This document shows, one piece after another, positions 16,888 through 26,426 of a stretch of 64,000 nt of DNA. The notes below the pieces were generated by a model that did not search any database, was not told where the DNA came from, and was given only the letters and a program-made list of their open reading frames with translations. Source of the DNA: Maribellus comscasis (lineage in GTDB: Bacteria; Bacteroidota; Bacteroidia; Bacteroidales; Prolixibacteraceae). Numbering within the stretch: position 1 is the stretch's first letter; each line of letters opens with the position of its first letter. The position numbers and the translations under genes were made by a program. The DNA is taken from assembly GCF_009762775.1 (NCBI RefSeq), contig NZ_CP046401.1, positions 4,922,001 to 4,986,000 of the forward strand. Reading direction: 5' to 3'.

Positions 16888-18186
16888 ATGAACGATTACA
16901 AAAAAAACAGCCTAACCCTAACAGGCGCCGTTTCGATGGGGACGGGAGTAATGATTGGCGCCGGGATTTTTGCCCTTCTCGGCCAGGTTGCCGAACTATC
17001 GGGCAAGCTTTTCCCGGTTGCCTTTGTAGTTGGCGCTGTAATTTCAGCATTTAGCGCTTATTCGTACATAAAACTGTCCAACGCTTTTCCTTCGGCGGGT
17101 GGAATTGGAATGTACCTTAAAAAGGAATACGGTAAAACCACTTTCACGGCATTTGCTGCGCTATTGATGACTTTTTCTATGATCATCAACGAAAGTTTGG
17201 TTGCCCGGACGTTTGGTGCCTACGTAATGCAATTGTTTGATGTGGGCAAAAATACTTTCTGGGTGCCGGTACTAGGGGTTGCACTTATTGTGTTGGCATT
17301 TGTGGTAAATATCTCGGGCAATAAGCTGATTGAGAAATCGTCGTTTACCATGGCGGTATTGAAAATTGTTGGATTGGCAATACTCGCCATTGGAGGACTT
17401 TGGGCTTCAGGTCTTAGTTTTCAGGAAACAATACCTACTTCGCTACCCGACAAATCGGTGGCCAGTTTTATTGGGGCACTCGCCCTCACCATTTTGGCCT
17501 ACAAAGGGTTTACCACCATTACCAACAGTGGCGATGAAATTAAAAAACCCCATAAAAATGTGGGGCGCGCTATTATTATCTCTATCGCAATTTGTGTAGC
17601 TTTATATTATTTAGTGGCCATTTCAGTGGCCTCATCGCTTTCTATTGAGGAAATTATAAAAGCCCGCGACTATTCGCTTGCAGAAGCGGCCCGACCTGCA
17701 TTTGGTAAATACGGCGTTTGGGTTACCGTGGGCGTGGCTATTATTGCCACAATTTCCGGAATCATTGCCAGCATTTTTGCGGTTTCGCGCATGACGGCCA
17801 TGCTCACCGAAATGAAACTTATCCCGCACAGCCACCTTGGAATGTCGGGCAGAATCCAAAAACACATGCTTGTGTATATTGCCGGTCTTGCAATCCTACT
17901 TACCATTTTATTCGACCTCTCAAGAATTGCCTCGCTCGGCGCTATTTTTTACCTGGTGATGGACATTGGAATCCATTATGGCCTGCTGAAAAATCTGCGC
18001 AAAAAGGTTGACTTTAAACCGGCAATTGTGATTACAGCAATCGCACTTGATACAATTGTGTTAACCGGTTTTGTTCTAACAAAAGCAAAAAGCGATTTAA
18101 CAATTATACTTGTTTCAGTAGGAATAATGTTGGTTATTTACCTGGGTGAGAAATGGTTCCTTTCAAGACAAAAAGAATCAGACTGA
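16888..18186 (+). CDS. APC-family amino acid permease
   Basis: A 432-residue protein with about 12 membrane helices. The start has GVMIGAGIFALLGQVAEL, the conserved first-helix motif of the amino acid-polyamine-organocation family. It follows the multicopper oxidase gene with a 5-base gap, so it is probably translated from the same message. The substrate is not clear; similar permeases lie in copper loci without a proven link. Confidence 0.87.
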   Translation: MNDYKKNSLTLTGAVSMGTGVMIGAGIFALLGQVAELSGKLFPVAFVVGAVISAFSAYSYIKLSNAFPSAGGIGMYLKKEYGKTTFTAFAALLMTFSMIINESLVARTFGAYVMQLFDVGKNTFWVPVLGVALIVLAFVVNISGNKLIEKSSFTMAVLKIVGLAILAIGGLWASGLSFQETIPTSLPDKSVASFIGALALTILAYKGFTTITNSGDEIKKPHKNVGRAIIISIAICVALYYLVAISVASSLSIEEIIKARDYSLAEAARPAFGKYGVWVTVGVAIIATISGIIASIFAVSRMTAMLTEMKLIPHSHLGMSGRIQKHMLVYIAGLAILLTILFDLSRIASLGAIFYLVMDIGIHYGLLKNLRKKVDFKPAIVITAIALDTIVLTGFVLTKAKSDLTIILVSVGIMLVIYLGEKWFLSRQKESD

Positions 18187-18229
18187 AAGTTTATAAATCA
18201 AAAAATTATATATCATTTTACCAAAATTA

Positions 18230-18264
18230 TATAACATTGTTAAATTCTTGTTATCGTATATTTG
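18230..18264 (+). promoter_or_regulatory. Metal-regulon promoter copy E (TATAACAT-N23-TTTG)
   Basis: TATAACAT at 18230-18237 lies exactly 23 bases before TTTG (18261-18264), which is part of a perfect -7 element TATATTTG. One base differs from the TGTAACAT found in four of the other copies. It would drive the HYC_CC_PP gene and the Cus operon behind it. Confidence 0.65.
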
Positions 18265-18288
18265 TCTCAGTGAAAAATAGTTGAAAAG

Positions 18289-18309
18289 CACGGGATAAAT
18301 AATCCCGTG
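18289..18309 (+). other. 5' UTR hairpin upstream of HYC_CC_PP gene
   Basis: CACGGGAT and ATCCCGTG form an 8-bp stem with a 5-base loop, followed by TTATTTT. It lies about 25 bases after the -7 element, inside the transcript leader. It may affect transcript stability or be a weak attenuator; the sequence does not show which. Confidence 0.6.
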
Positions 18310-18380
18310 TTATTTTAAATTAACCAAAATTATCAATTTTAAAAGAACACTTTTAGAAATTATTTGTTTTATTTGCGGTA

Positions 18381-18755
18381 ATGTTAAAAAGAATCAGTCA
18401 TATTATTTTATCTCTTGTATTATTGGTCTCAACAATGGGGATGGCTGTGTCAAAGCATTATTGTCAGGGAGACCTGTATTCTGTTGCCGTTGGTGGTTTG
18501 AACAACGATAAATGTGATATGGGTGATTGCTGCCACGATGAAGCTCATTTTTTTAAAGTTCAGGAGGATTTTTATACTCCTCAAATTTCAACCATTCCGG
18601 TTTTAGCAGAACTTGATATTTTAGGGCATGACTTATTCTCAGAGGTATTATTAAATGTCCCTGAATTGGAAGTAGCGGGTATTAATTTTATTGAAACACC
18701 TCCTTTACTTCCCATTCAAAAAACACTTTCCCTGAAACAGGTATATCGTTTATGA
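18381..18755 (+). CDS. HYC_CC_PP-type small secreted protein
   Basis: A 124-residue protein with an N-terminal signal helix, KHYC right after it, CCHDEAHFFK in the middle and ETPPLLP near the end. This is the His-Tyr-Cys / Cys-Cys / Pro-Pro arrangement of a small family found in Bacteroidota copper and heavy-metal loci. The cysteines and His suggest a periplasmic metal-binding role. It lies directly upstream of cusA, behind a shared metal-type promoter, so it likely belongs to that transcript. Confidence 0.75.
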   Translation: MLKRISHIILSLVLLVSTMGMAVSKHYCQGDLYSVAVGGLNNDKCDMGDCCHDEAHFFKVQEDFYTPQISTIPVLAELDILGHDLFSEVLLNVPELEVAGINFIETPPLLPIQKTLSLKQVYRL

Positions 18756-18844
18756 TTTTATTATGATTAACAGGAGGTTTTTGTGATGCGCAAAAACCAT
18801 CTATGTAATTTATTAATCATTATAAAACTCATAATCGAAATTTC

Positions 18845-21800
18845 ATGTTAAATAGAATTATTCGCTTTTTTCTTGAAAATAAGCTGGTTACATTATTAGT
18901 ACTCATACTTTTTGTGAGTTGGGGAATTGTTACTTCCCCCTTTGGGTGGGATACTGGTATTTTACCAAAAGACCCGGTGCCGGTGGATGCCATCCCCGAC
19001 ATTGGCGAAAACCAGCAAATTGTATTTACCCAATGGATGGGCCGTTCACCACAGGATATTGAAGACCAGATTTCGTATCCATTAACAACATACCTTCTTG
19101 GGATACCAGGTGTAAAATCCATTAGGAGTTCATCGATTTTCGGGTTCTCCAGCATCTTTATCATTTTTGAAGAAGATGTTGAATTTTACTGGTCACGCTC
19201 CAGGATACTGGAGAAACTGGCTTCGCTGCCATCGGGCCTTTTACCGGAAGGCGTTCAGCCCGCGCTTGGCCCCGATGCAACTGCACTGGGCCAGGTTTAC
19301 TGGTACACTATTGAAGGACGCGACAAAAACGGCAATCCTACCGGCGGCTGGGATTTGCATGAAATCCGCACCGTACAGGATTTTTATGTGAAATACGGAC
19401 TCAATGCCACAGAAGGGGTTTCGGAAGTGGCATCCATTGGCGGATTCGTGCAGGAATACCAAATTGACGTAAACCCCGATGCACTGAAAGCCTACAACAT
19501 TCCGCTGCATAAAGTAATGATGGCGGTGCAGAAATCCAACCGCGATGTGGGTGCTAAAACCATCGAAATCAACCAGGCTGAATACCTGGTGCGTGGGTTG
19601 GGCTATGTTAAAAAAGTGGAAGACATTGAAAAAGCCGTTGTTGCGGTACAGGAAAATGTCCCTATTCGCATTCAGGATATTGGCGTGGTTAGCCTGGGTC
19701 CTGCTACCCGTCGTGGTGCTTTAGACAAAGATGGCGCGGAAGTGGTTGGCGGCGTGGTTGTAGCCCGATACGGTGCAAATCCTTTGCAGGTTATCAATAA
19801 CGTAAAAGATAAAATCAGGGAAATTTCACCCGGATTGCCTAAAAAGGTTTTACCCGACGGAACCGAAAGCCAATTAACTATTGTCCCTTTCTACGACCGT
19901 TCCGGCCTTATTTACGAAACACTGGGTACATTGGAAGAGGCCATTTCGCTTCAGATTCTCATCGTTGTGCTGGTGGTCATCGTTATGGTTTATAACTTAA
20001 GGGCTTCATTTTTGATTTCCAGTTTACTGCCCATTGCCGTGCTGATGGTTTTTATTGCCATGCGCTATTTTGGCGTTGATGCCAACATTGTGGCACTTTC
20101 GGGTATTGCCATTGCCATTGGGACGATGGTCGATTTGGGGGTAATCCTCTCCGAAAACATCATCAAACACATCGATGAGTCACCTCCTGAACAGAAACTC
20201 ATAACTACCATTTACAACGGGGCTTCGGAAGTAAGCTCTGCCATACTTACTGCAGTTTCTACCACTATTGTTAGTTTTATCCCGGTATTTACCATGCAGG
20301 CCGCCGAAGGAAAACTGTTTGGACCGCTGGCATTTACAAAAACTTTTGCTCTGATTGCCGCCCTTTTGGTTTCATTGCTTATTATGCCCACACTTGCCCA
20401 TTGGTTTTTTGGGGCAAAAATTCAAAATAAAAAAATCAGGAAGTGGCTCAATATCATATTGATTCCTATTGGAATTGCTGCCCTGATTGCCGGTCAGGTT
20501 TGGGGTGGAATGATTTTGCTTGCTTTTGGCGTTATGGGAACAGTAAAAGAATTGAGGAAAAATCGCCCTGAAAGTGATGTGAATTCAGACACAAATACAG
20601 ACTCCAGTATGTCAATCCGACAAAAAATAAAGTCGTTTGCATTTTGGGTGTTTGACCACGCCGAAATTATCATCGTGTTAATCGGTGTCATCTGGTTGTT
20701 GTCCAAATACTGGCTTCCGCTGGGACCAGCTAAAAGCCTTGTAATGAACGCACTGTTTGTTGCGCTGATAGTCATCCTTATTTTAGGCTTTTTTATTCTC
20801 CTTGAATATTTTTACAAATCCATTCTCCGGTGGTGTTTGAACCACAAAGTCGCATTCCTGCTGATACCTTCATTTTTAATCCTTTTCGGGGCAACTACCT
20901 GGATGGGGTTCAACAATGTCTTTGGTTTTGTGGCCAAAGGGTTCGACACGGTAGGGTGGAACATTCGCACCACCAAAGTGTGGTCGGGATTAAGCCATAC
21001 ATTCCCCGCCATAGGAAAAGAATTTATGCCTTCGCTCGACGAGGGAAGTTTCCTGCTCATGCCTACTTCCATGCCCCACTCCGGTTTTGAATTTAACCGT
21101 AACGTTCTGGGGCAACTGGATATGTTGCTGACCAACATCCCGGAAGTTGAGCTTACGGTAGGAAAACTGGGAAGGGTAGAATCTGCGCTCGATCCGGCCC
21201 CCATTTCCATGTACGAAAACGTAATTAATTACCGTCCGGAATACATGCTGAACGAAAAAGGGCACCGGGTAAGGTTTAAAACAGATAAAAATGACCGCTT
21301 TATACTTAGCAGCGGGGATACCCTTTCCAATAAAGAAGCCTTACAACGCGGTGTAAAATACCAGGACCTCATCCCCGATACAAAAGGGGCATATTTCCGC
21401 AACTGGCGGGAGGAAATCAAATCTCCCGACGATATTTGGGATGAAATTGTGAAAGTAACCAAAATTCCGGGGGTGACTTCAGCCCCGAAACTGCAACCCA
21501 TTGAAACCCGTTTGGTAATGTTGCAAACCGGGATGCGCGCCCCCATGGGGATTAAAGTTTACGGCCCCGACCTTGGTACCATTGAAGATTTCGGGATGAA
21601 ACTGGAAGAAATCCTGAAAGAAGTTCCATCGGTGAAAGCTGAAGCGGTTTTTGCCGACAGGATAGTTGGGAAACCTTACTTACACCTTAACATCGACCGC
21701 GAAAAAATATCACGGTACGGGTTAAATGTGGAAGATGTGCAGCAAGCGATAGAAACGGCCGTTGGCGGAATGAAAATCACTTCTACTGTAGAGGGTCGCG

Positions 21801-22708
21801 AACGGTTCCCGGTGAGGGTACGTTACCCGCGCGAACTCAGGGACAACCCCGAAGCGCTCGGTAATATCCTGATACCGACGCCAACCGGGGCGCAAATCCC
21901 CATCTCGCAGATTGTGGATTTTGAATATGTCAGAGGGCCCCAGGCTATTAAAAGCGAAGAGACTTTTTTGGTAGGATATGTTTTGTTTGACAAACGGGAT
22001 GGCTATTCAGAAGTGGGCGTAGTAAACGATGCGCAGAATGCGATTCAGGCGCGGATTGATGCAGGCGATTTGAACGTTCCTTCGGGCATTAGTTACAAGT
22101 TTTCGGGCAGCTACGAAAACCAGGTGCGGGCCGAAAAACGGCTCTCCATCATTGTTCCGTTGGTTTTGGTCATTGTATTTCTGATTCTCTACTTTCAGTT
22201 TAAATCGGTATCCACCTCACTTATGGTGTTCACCGGAATCGCGATGGCGTTCAGCGGAGGGTTTATGATGATTTGGCTTTACGGACAGGGCTGGTTTGTC
22301 GATTTCTCTATTTTTGGGACCAACATGCGCGACCTGTTCCAGATGAACACCATCAACCTGAGTGTGGCGGTCTGGGTCGGATTTATAGCGCTTTTTGGTA
22401 TTGCAACCGACGATGGTGTTTTGATGGCCACCTACCTCGACCAGAGTTTCGAGCGAAATAAACCCGATGACCTGAAAGGGGTACATGCGGCGGTGGTGGA
22501 AGCAGGCTATCGCAGGATTAGGCCTGCGGCAATGACTTCGGCTACAACCATTATCGCACTGTTACCCATCCTTACCTCAACTGGCCGGGGCGCCGATATT
22601 ATGATTCCCATGGCCATCCCGGCTTTTGGGGGGATGATTTTTGCAGCGGTTACCTATTTTATCGTACCGGTTTTGTACAGCATGCGCGAAGAGCGAAAAC
22701 TTAAATAG
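18845..22708 (+). CDS. cusA: CusA/CzcA-type heavy-metal RND efflux permease
   Basis: A 1287-residue RND protein, about 240 residues longer than E. coli CusA. The N-terminus NRIIRFFLENKL and the segment GIAIAIGTMVDLGVILSEN (fourth helix with the proton-relay Asp) are typical of HME-RND pumps. METs in LQTGMRAPMGIKV match the periplasmic copper/silver methionine site. Extra length comes from a hydrophobic insertion around residues 535-690, with several additional helices, and a periplasmic insertion around 805-855. It forms a tripartite pump with the next two genes, in the order A-C-B, separated by 8 and 2 bases. Confidence 0.95.
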   Translation: MLNRIIRFFLENKLVTLLVLILFVSWGIVTSPFGWDTGILPKDPVPVDAIPDIGENQQIVFTQWMGRSPQDIEDQISYPLTTYLLGIPGVKSIRSSSIFGFSSIFIIFEEDVEFYWSRSRILEKLASLPSGLLPEGVQPALGPDATALGQVYWYTIEGRDKNGNPTGGWDLHEIRTVQDFYVKYGLNATEGVSEVASIGGFVQEYQIDVNPDALKAYNIPLHKVMMAVQKSNRDVGAKTIEINQAEYLVRGLGYVKKVEDIEKAVVAVQENVPIRIQDIGVVSLGPATRRGALDKDGAEVVGGVVVARYGANPLQVINNVKDKIREISPGLPKKVLPDGTESQLTIVPFYDRSGLIYETLGTLEEAISLQILIVVLVVIVMVYNLRASFLISSLLPIAVLMVFIAMRYFGVDANIVALSGIAIAIGTMVDLGVILSENIIKHIDESPPEQKLITTIYNGASEVSSAILTAVSTTIVSFIPVFTMQAAEGKLFGPLAFTKTFALIAALLVSLLIMPTLAHWFFGAKIQNKKIRKWLNIILIPIGIAALIAGQVWGGMILLAFGVMGTVKELRKNRPESDVNSDTNTDSSMSIRQKIKSFAFWVFDHAEIIIVLIGVIWLLSKYWLPLGPAKSLVMNALFVALIVILILGFFILLEYFYKSILRWCLNHKVAFLLIPSFLILFGATTWMGFNNVFGFVAKGFDTVGWNIRTTKVWSGLSHTFPAIGKEFMPSLDEGSFLLMPTSMPHSGFEFNRNVLGQLDMLLTNIPEVELTVGKLGRVESALDPAPISMYENVINYRPEYMLNEKGHRVRFKTDKNDRFILSSGDTLSNKEALQRGVKYQDLIPDTKGAYFRNWREEIKSPDDIWDEIVKVTKIPGVTSAPKLQPIETRLVMLQTGMRAPMGIKVYGPDLGTIEDFGMKLEEILKEVPSVKAEAVFADRIVGKPYLHLNIDREKISRYGLNVEDVQQAIETAVGGMKITSTVEGRERFPVRVRYPRELRDNPEALGNILIPTPTGAQIPISQIVDFEYVRGPQAIKSEETFLVGYVLFDKRDGYSEVGVVNDAQNAIQARIDAGDLNVPSGISYKFSGSYENQVRAEKRLSIIVPLVLVIVFLILYFQFKSVSTSLMVFTGIAMAFSGGFMMIWLYGQGWFVDFSIFGTNMRDLFQMNTINLSVAVWVGFIALFGIATDDGVLMATYLDQSFERNKPDDLKGVHAAVVEAGYRRIRPAAMTSATTIIALLPILTSTGRGADIMIPMAIPAFGGMIFAAVTYFIVPVLYSMREERKLK

Positions 22709-22716
22709 AATCAGTC

Positions 22717-23949
22717 ATGAAGAAAATAATAACACTTATAATCATATTGGTTTCAGGGTTAAGTGCAGTGCAAGCTCAAACTCTGGACAGCTATCTCGAA
22801 ATGGCGGCCAAAAATAATCCGGGCCTTCAATCGAAATACAAAGAGTTTGAAGCAGCACTGCAAAAAATTCCGCAGGTAAACGCACTGCCCGATCCTTCGT
22901 TTTCTTTCGGCTACTTCATTTCGCCGGTTGAAACGCGGGTTGGACCGCAACGGGCCAAGTTTTCATTGAGTCAGATGTTCCCGTGGTTCGGAACGCTGGA
23001 AGCAAAAGGAGATGCCGCAGCGCTAATGGCCGCAGCAAAATACCAGTCGTTTTTGGAAGCCCGGAACAAGCTCTATTTCGATGTGGCGGCTGCTTATTAT
23101 CCGTTGTACGAACTACAGCAGATGCAGGAAATCGAACGTGAAAACATTGAGATTTTGGAGTCATATAAAACGATTGCTACCCGAAAATTTGAAAACGGGG
23201 CTGCTCCAATGGTAGATGTACTGCGCGTGGATATCATGTTGAAAGATTCGCGCACCACACTCGAAATTCTAAATGAAAAGGAACGTGCGCTGGTTTCAAC
23301 ATTCAATAATTTATTGAACCGGAATGAAAACGAAGACGTGATTATTGCCGATACTTTGCCGGCAGCGGCTGTGGAAATCGAAGCAGTCAAAGATTCGTTG
23401 TTATTGCGAAATCCAACAATCAACGCGCTTGATTTGAAAACAAAGGCAAGCAAAGCCAACGAAATTGTTGCGCAGAAACAGGGGCTTCCAAACATCGGAG
23501 TCGGACTGGATTATGTAGTAGTGGGAGAACGATCAGACATGTCGGTTGCCGGTGCCGGAAAAGATGTACTGATGCCGATGGTTTCAGTGAGTATTCCGCT
23601 GTTTCGCAAAAAATACGACGCAGCCGAAAAGGAAGCACAGCTCATGCAGGAAAGTTATTCACTTCAGAAAGAAAATGTGCTCAATTCGCTCTCGTCTGAA
23701 TTTGACCGGACACTGTTTGACATTACGCAACAGCTCGAATTACTGAAGCTGTACCGCGAACAAGTTACCACAACACAGCAATCGCTGAACCTGCTGTTCA
23801 GTTCATATGGCAACTCCGGTAAAGAGTTTGAAGAGGTGCTTCGCATGCAGCAACAATTACTGAAATACGAAAAAACAATGGCCACGGCAGAGGCTCAATA
23901 CCAGATAGCCCTTGCCAAATTAAATTATATCACTGCAAAAACATATTAA
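22717..23949 (+). CDS. cusC: TolC-family outer-membrane factor (CusC role)
   Basis: A 410-residue secreted protein with a signal peptide ending at about AQA. It has two repeats of long amphipathic helices, with ANNPGL-like KNNPGLQSKYKEF at the first and AQYQIALAKLNYITA near the end, the usual TolC-like outer-membrane channel. It is encoded between the pump and the adaptor genes, two bases upstream of the latter, so it completes the Cus-like complex. Confidence 0.92.
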   Translation: MKKIITLIIILVSGLSAVQAQTLDSYLEMAAKNNPGLQSKYKEFEAALQKIPQVNALPDPSFSFGYFISPVETRVGPQRAKFSLSQMFPWFGTLEAKGDAAALMAAAKYQSFLEARNKLYFDVAAAYYPLYELQQMQEIERENIEILESYKTIATRKFENGAAPMVDVLRVDIMLKDSRTTLEILNEKERALVSTFNNLLNRNENEDVIIADTLPAAAVEIEAVKDSLLLRNPTINALDLKTKASKANEIVAQKQGLPNIGVGLDYVVVGERSDMSVAGAGKDVLMPMVSVSIPLFRKKYDAAEKEAQLMQESYSLQKENVLNSLSSEFDRTLFDITQQLELLKLYREQVTTTQQSLNLLFSSYGNSGKEFEEVLRMQQQLLKYEKTMATAEAQYQIALAKLNYITAKTY

Positions 23950-23951
23950 TA

Positions 23952-25733
23952 ATGAAAACAAATCGAAAAACAATAATTATTGCCGTTTCAACGCTGGCCG
24001 TAGGTTTACTGCTGGGTTGGCTGATATTTGGTGGTTCGGAAAGCAAAACCACCGAGGAACAACAACATGAACACATTGCGGAAGAAGTCGCTGGTGAAAC
24101 TATTTGGACCTGCTCCATGCACCCGCAAATCCGCCAGAATGAGCCAGGCGATTGCCCTATCTGCGGCATGGATTTAATCCCGCTGGAAGATGAACAAAAC
24201 AGCGGGGTTGACCCGATGGCTATCAGCATGTCGTCCACGGCCATGCAACTGGCCAATATCAGCACCGCAATAGTGGGTTCGATGGACCCGGTAAAGCAGG
24301 TGCGTTTAAATGGTAAAGTGCAATCCGACGAGCGTTTGGTTTATTCACAATCATCACACATACCTGGGAGGGTTGAAAACCTGATGGTGAATTTTACGGG
24401 CGATTATGTACAAAAAGGGCAGGTCATTGCGTCGGTTTATTCACCCGATTTGGTAACCGCACAGGAAGAGTTATTTGAAGCGCAAAAAATTAAAGAGTCA
24501 CAACCACAGCTTTTTAACGCGGCCAAAGAAAAGCTAAAAAACTGGAAACTGACGGACAGCCAGATTGAGCAAATTCTAAATTATGAAACTGCCAAAGAAA
24601 CTTTTGATGTTCAGGCCGATATATCGGGTTACGTAACCCAAAAAATGGTCAACCCCGGTGACTATGTGGGGCGCGGACAAGCCATTTACGAAATTGCCGA
24701 CCTCTCAAAAGTATGGGTGCTTTTTGATGTTTATGAATCGGATATGCCGTGGGTTAAAAAAGGCGATAAAGTGGATTTTTCCATTGCTTCCCTACCCGGC
24801 GAAACTTTTTCGGGGGCAATCACTTTCCTCGACCCGGTAATCGACTCGAAAACGCGCGTGGCAAAAGCCCGGGTAGAAGTCGTTAACCGGGGGTTAAAAC
24901 TCAAGCCCGAAATGTTTGCCTCTGGAAAGGTGGAAGCAAAATTGCCCAACCGTTCGGGCGCTGTTGTTGTTCCAAAAACTGCCGTGATGTGGACAGGTGA
25001 ACGTTCGGTGGTTTATTTGAAATCGAAAACAGACCAGGGCGTGAATTTTATGATGCGCGAAGTGGAACTGGGCCCGGCACTGGGCGAAAGTTTTATTGTA
25101 GAAAACGGTTTAGAGGAAGGCGAAGAGATTGCTGTTAACGGCACATTTAGCATTGATGCGGCGGCCCAACTGGCAGGGAAACCAAGTATGATGAATCCGG
25201 CTGGCGGCCCTGCAATGACCGGGCACAACCACGGCGGAATGGACATGGGCGGAGCAAGTGCCCCCCCTGTTGAGCCGGTTGATGCCGATCCAAAATTTAC
25301 AGCTCAGCTTACTGATGTTTATGAAGCTTACCTCGATATGAAAAATGCGTTTGTGGAAACCGATGCGCAAAAAGTAAACAGCGGGGCACAAAAAGTAAGC
25401 ACAGCCTTAAATTCGGTTGACATGGGTTTGTTAAAAGGCGATGCCCATATGGCCTGGATGGACCAGTTAAATGCTTTGGAAAGCGCTGTAAATGCAATAA
25501 ATAAATCTGATGATATTGAAAAACAACGCCGGGAGTTTGCCCGGTTTAACCTTGCATTTTACAAAAGCCTGAAAATGTTCGGGCTGGACAATGAAACGGC
25601 TTATTACCAGTACTGTCCCATGGCCAACCGCGACAAGGGTGCGTACTGGCTGAGTGAAATCAAAGAAATACGCAACCCTTATTTCGGTGAGGATATGCTG
25701 GGATGTGGAGAAACAAGGGAAACCTTGAAGTAG
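23952..25733 (+). CDS. cusB: RND periplasmic adaptor with HMBD and DUF3347 domains (CusB role)
   Basis: A 593-residue protein, longer than E. coli CusB. After an N-terminal membrane anchor (residues 8-25) comes a heavy-metal-binding domain: WTCSMHP then PGDCPICGMDLIP (about 52-80). The middle is the HlyD-like barrel-sandwich region (about 110-400). The last 150 residues are a DUF3347 domain ending in NPYFGEDMLGCGE, with the YCPMA motif that may bind metal. Related DUF3347 proteins lie at 37675 and 38392 and a remnant at 29035. The domain set suggests direct metal hand-over from binding modules to the pump. Confidence 0.92.
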   Translation: MKTNRKTIIIAVSTLAVGLLLGWLIFGGSESKTTEEQQHEHIAEEVAGETIWTCSMHPQIRQNEPGDCPICGMDLIPLEDEQNSGVDPMAISMSSTAMQLANISTAIVGSMDPVKQVRLNGKVQSDERLVYSQSSHIPGRVENLMVNFTGDYVQKGQVIASVYSPDLVTAQEELFEAQKIKESQPQLFNAAKEKLKNWKLTDSQIEQILNYETAKETFDVQADISGYVTQKMVNPGDYVGRGQAIYEIADLSKVWVLFDVYESDMPWVKKGDKVDFSIASLPGETFSGAITFLDPVIDSKTRVAKARVEVVNRGLKLKPEMFASGKVEAKLPNRSGAVVVPKTAVMWTGERSVVYLKSKTDQGVNFMMREVELGPALGESFIVENGLEEGEEIAVNGTFSIDAAAQLAGKPSMMNPAGGPAMTGHNHGGMDMGGASAPPVEPVDADPKFTAQLTDVYEAYLDMKNAFVETDAQKVNSGAQKVSTALNSVDMGLLKGDAHMAWMDQLNALESAVNAINKSDDIEKQRREFARFNLAFYKSLKMFGLDNETAYYQYCPMANRDKGAYWLSEIKEIRNPYFGEDMLGCGETRETLK

Positions 25734-25741
25734 GAGGAGTT

Positions 25742-25775
25742 AACCGGTAAGGGGCTGCGGCTCCTTCCGGTTTTT
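25742..25775 (+). terminator. Rho-independent terminator after the Cus operon
   Basis: AACCGG and AAGG pair with CCTTCCGGTT around a GC-rich inner stem and short loop, followed by TTTTT. It lies 9 bases after the cusB stop codon and closes the HYC_CC_PP/CusACB transcript. Confidence 0.85.
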
Positions 25776-25811
25776 CAGAGATATATTTTAAACCATTAAA
25801 AATGCCATAAA

Positions 25812-26414
25812 ATGAAACAAATATTTCAAATATTTAGATATGTAACCTTTACATCGCTGATTATTTTTTCTGTAGAGGTATATGGCCAGGATTCTTTTGT
25901 ACTGGCAACCAATCAGCAATTTAAAGTAGAAGGGACATCTACCCTTCACGATTGGGAAATGGTATCAACCAAAGCCGAAGGTAATGCAAGTATTAAGCTG
26001 GTAAAGGGCAAAATTGCTAGCATCAATTCGCTTGTTGTTGATTTACCAGTTACTTCCCTAAAAAGCGGAAAGAACGCAATGGATAAAAATGCGTATGAAG
26101 CTTTGCAGGCAAATAAAAATCCTCAGATACAATTAGAACTGGTAGAAACAGAAGCCATTACGGACGAATTGGTTAAAGCGAAAATCAGGCTTTCCATTGC
26201 TGGTACCTCCAACATGGCCAATTGGGAGGTCAGCTATAAACTGTCGGAAGATGGCGTACTTTTTTTGGGTTCTCATAGAATTAAGTTTTCCGATTTTAAG
26301 GTAGATCCCCCCAAAGCCGTGTTTGGCACTATAAAAACCGGAGACGAACTTGAACTCTCATTTGAAACAACGTTTAAACAAACTAGTGAAACAGCTTTTA
26401 AATCAACAAATTAA
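25812..26414 (+). CDS. YceI-family secreted protein
   Basis: A 200-residue protein with an N-terminal signal segment (MKQIFQIFRYVTF...YGQ). The rest has the YceI lipocalin-like barrel pattern: FKVEGTSTLHDWEM at the start, VVDLPVTSLKSGKNAMD, and GTSNMANWEVSY near the end. YceI proteins bind isoprenoid or amide lipids in the periplasm. It starts a new transcript after the Cus terminator with the porin-like gene 12 bases further on. Confidence 0.86.
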   Translation: MKQIFQIFRYVTFTSLIIFSVEVYGQDSFVLATNQQFKVEGTSTLHDWEMVSTKAEGNASIKLVKGKIASINSLVVDLPVTSLKSGKNAMDKNAYEALQANKNPQIQLELVETEAITDELVKAKIRLSIAGTSNMANWEVSYKLSEDGVLFLGSHRIKFSDFKVDPPKAVFGTIKTGDELELSFETTFKQTSETAFKSTN

Positions 26415-26426
26415 AAATCAAATATC

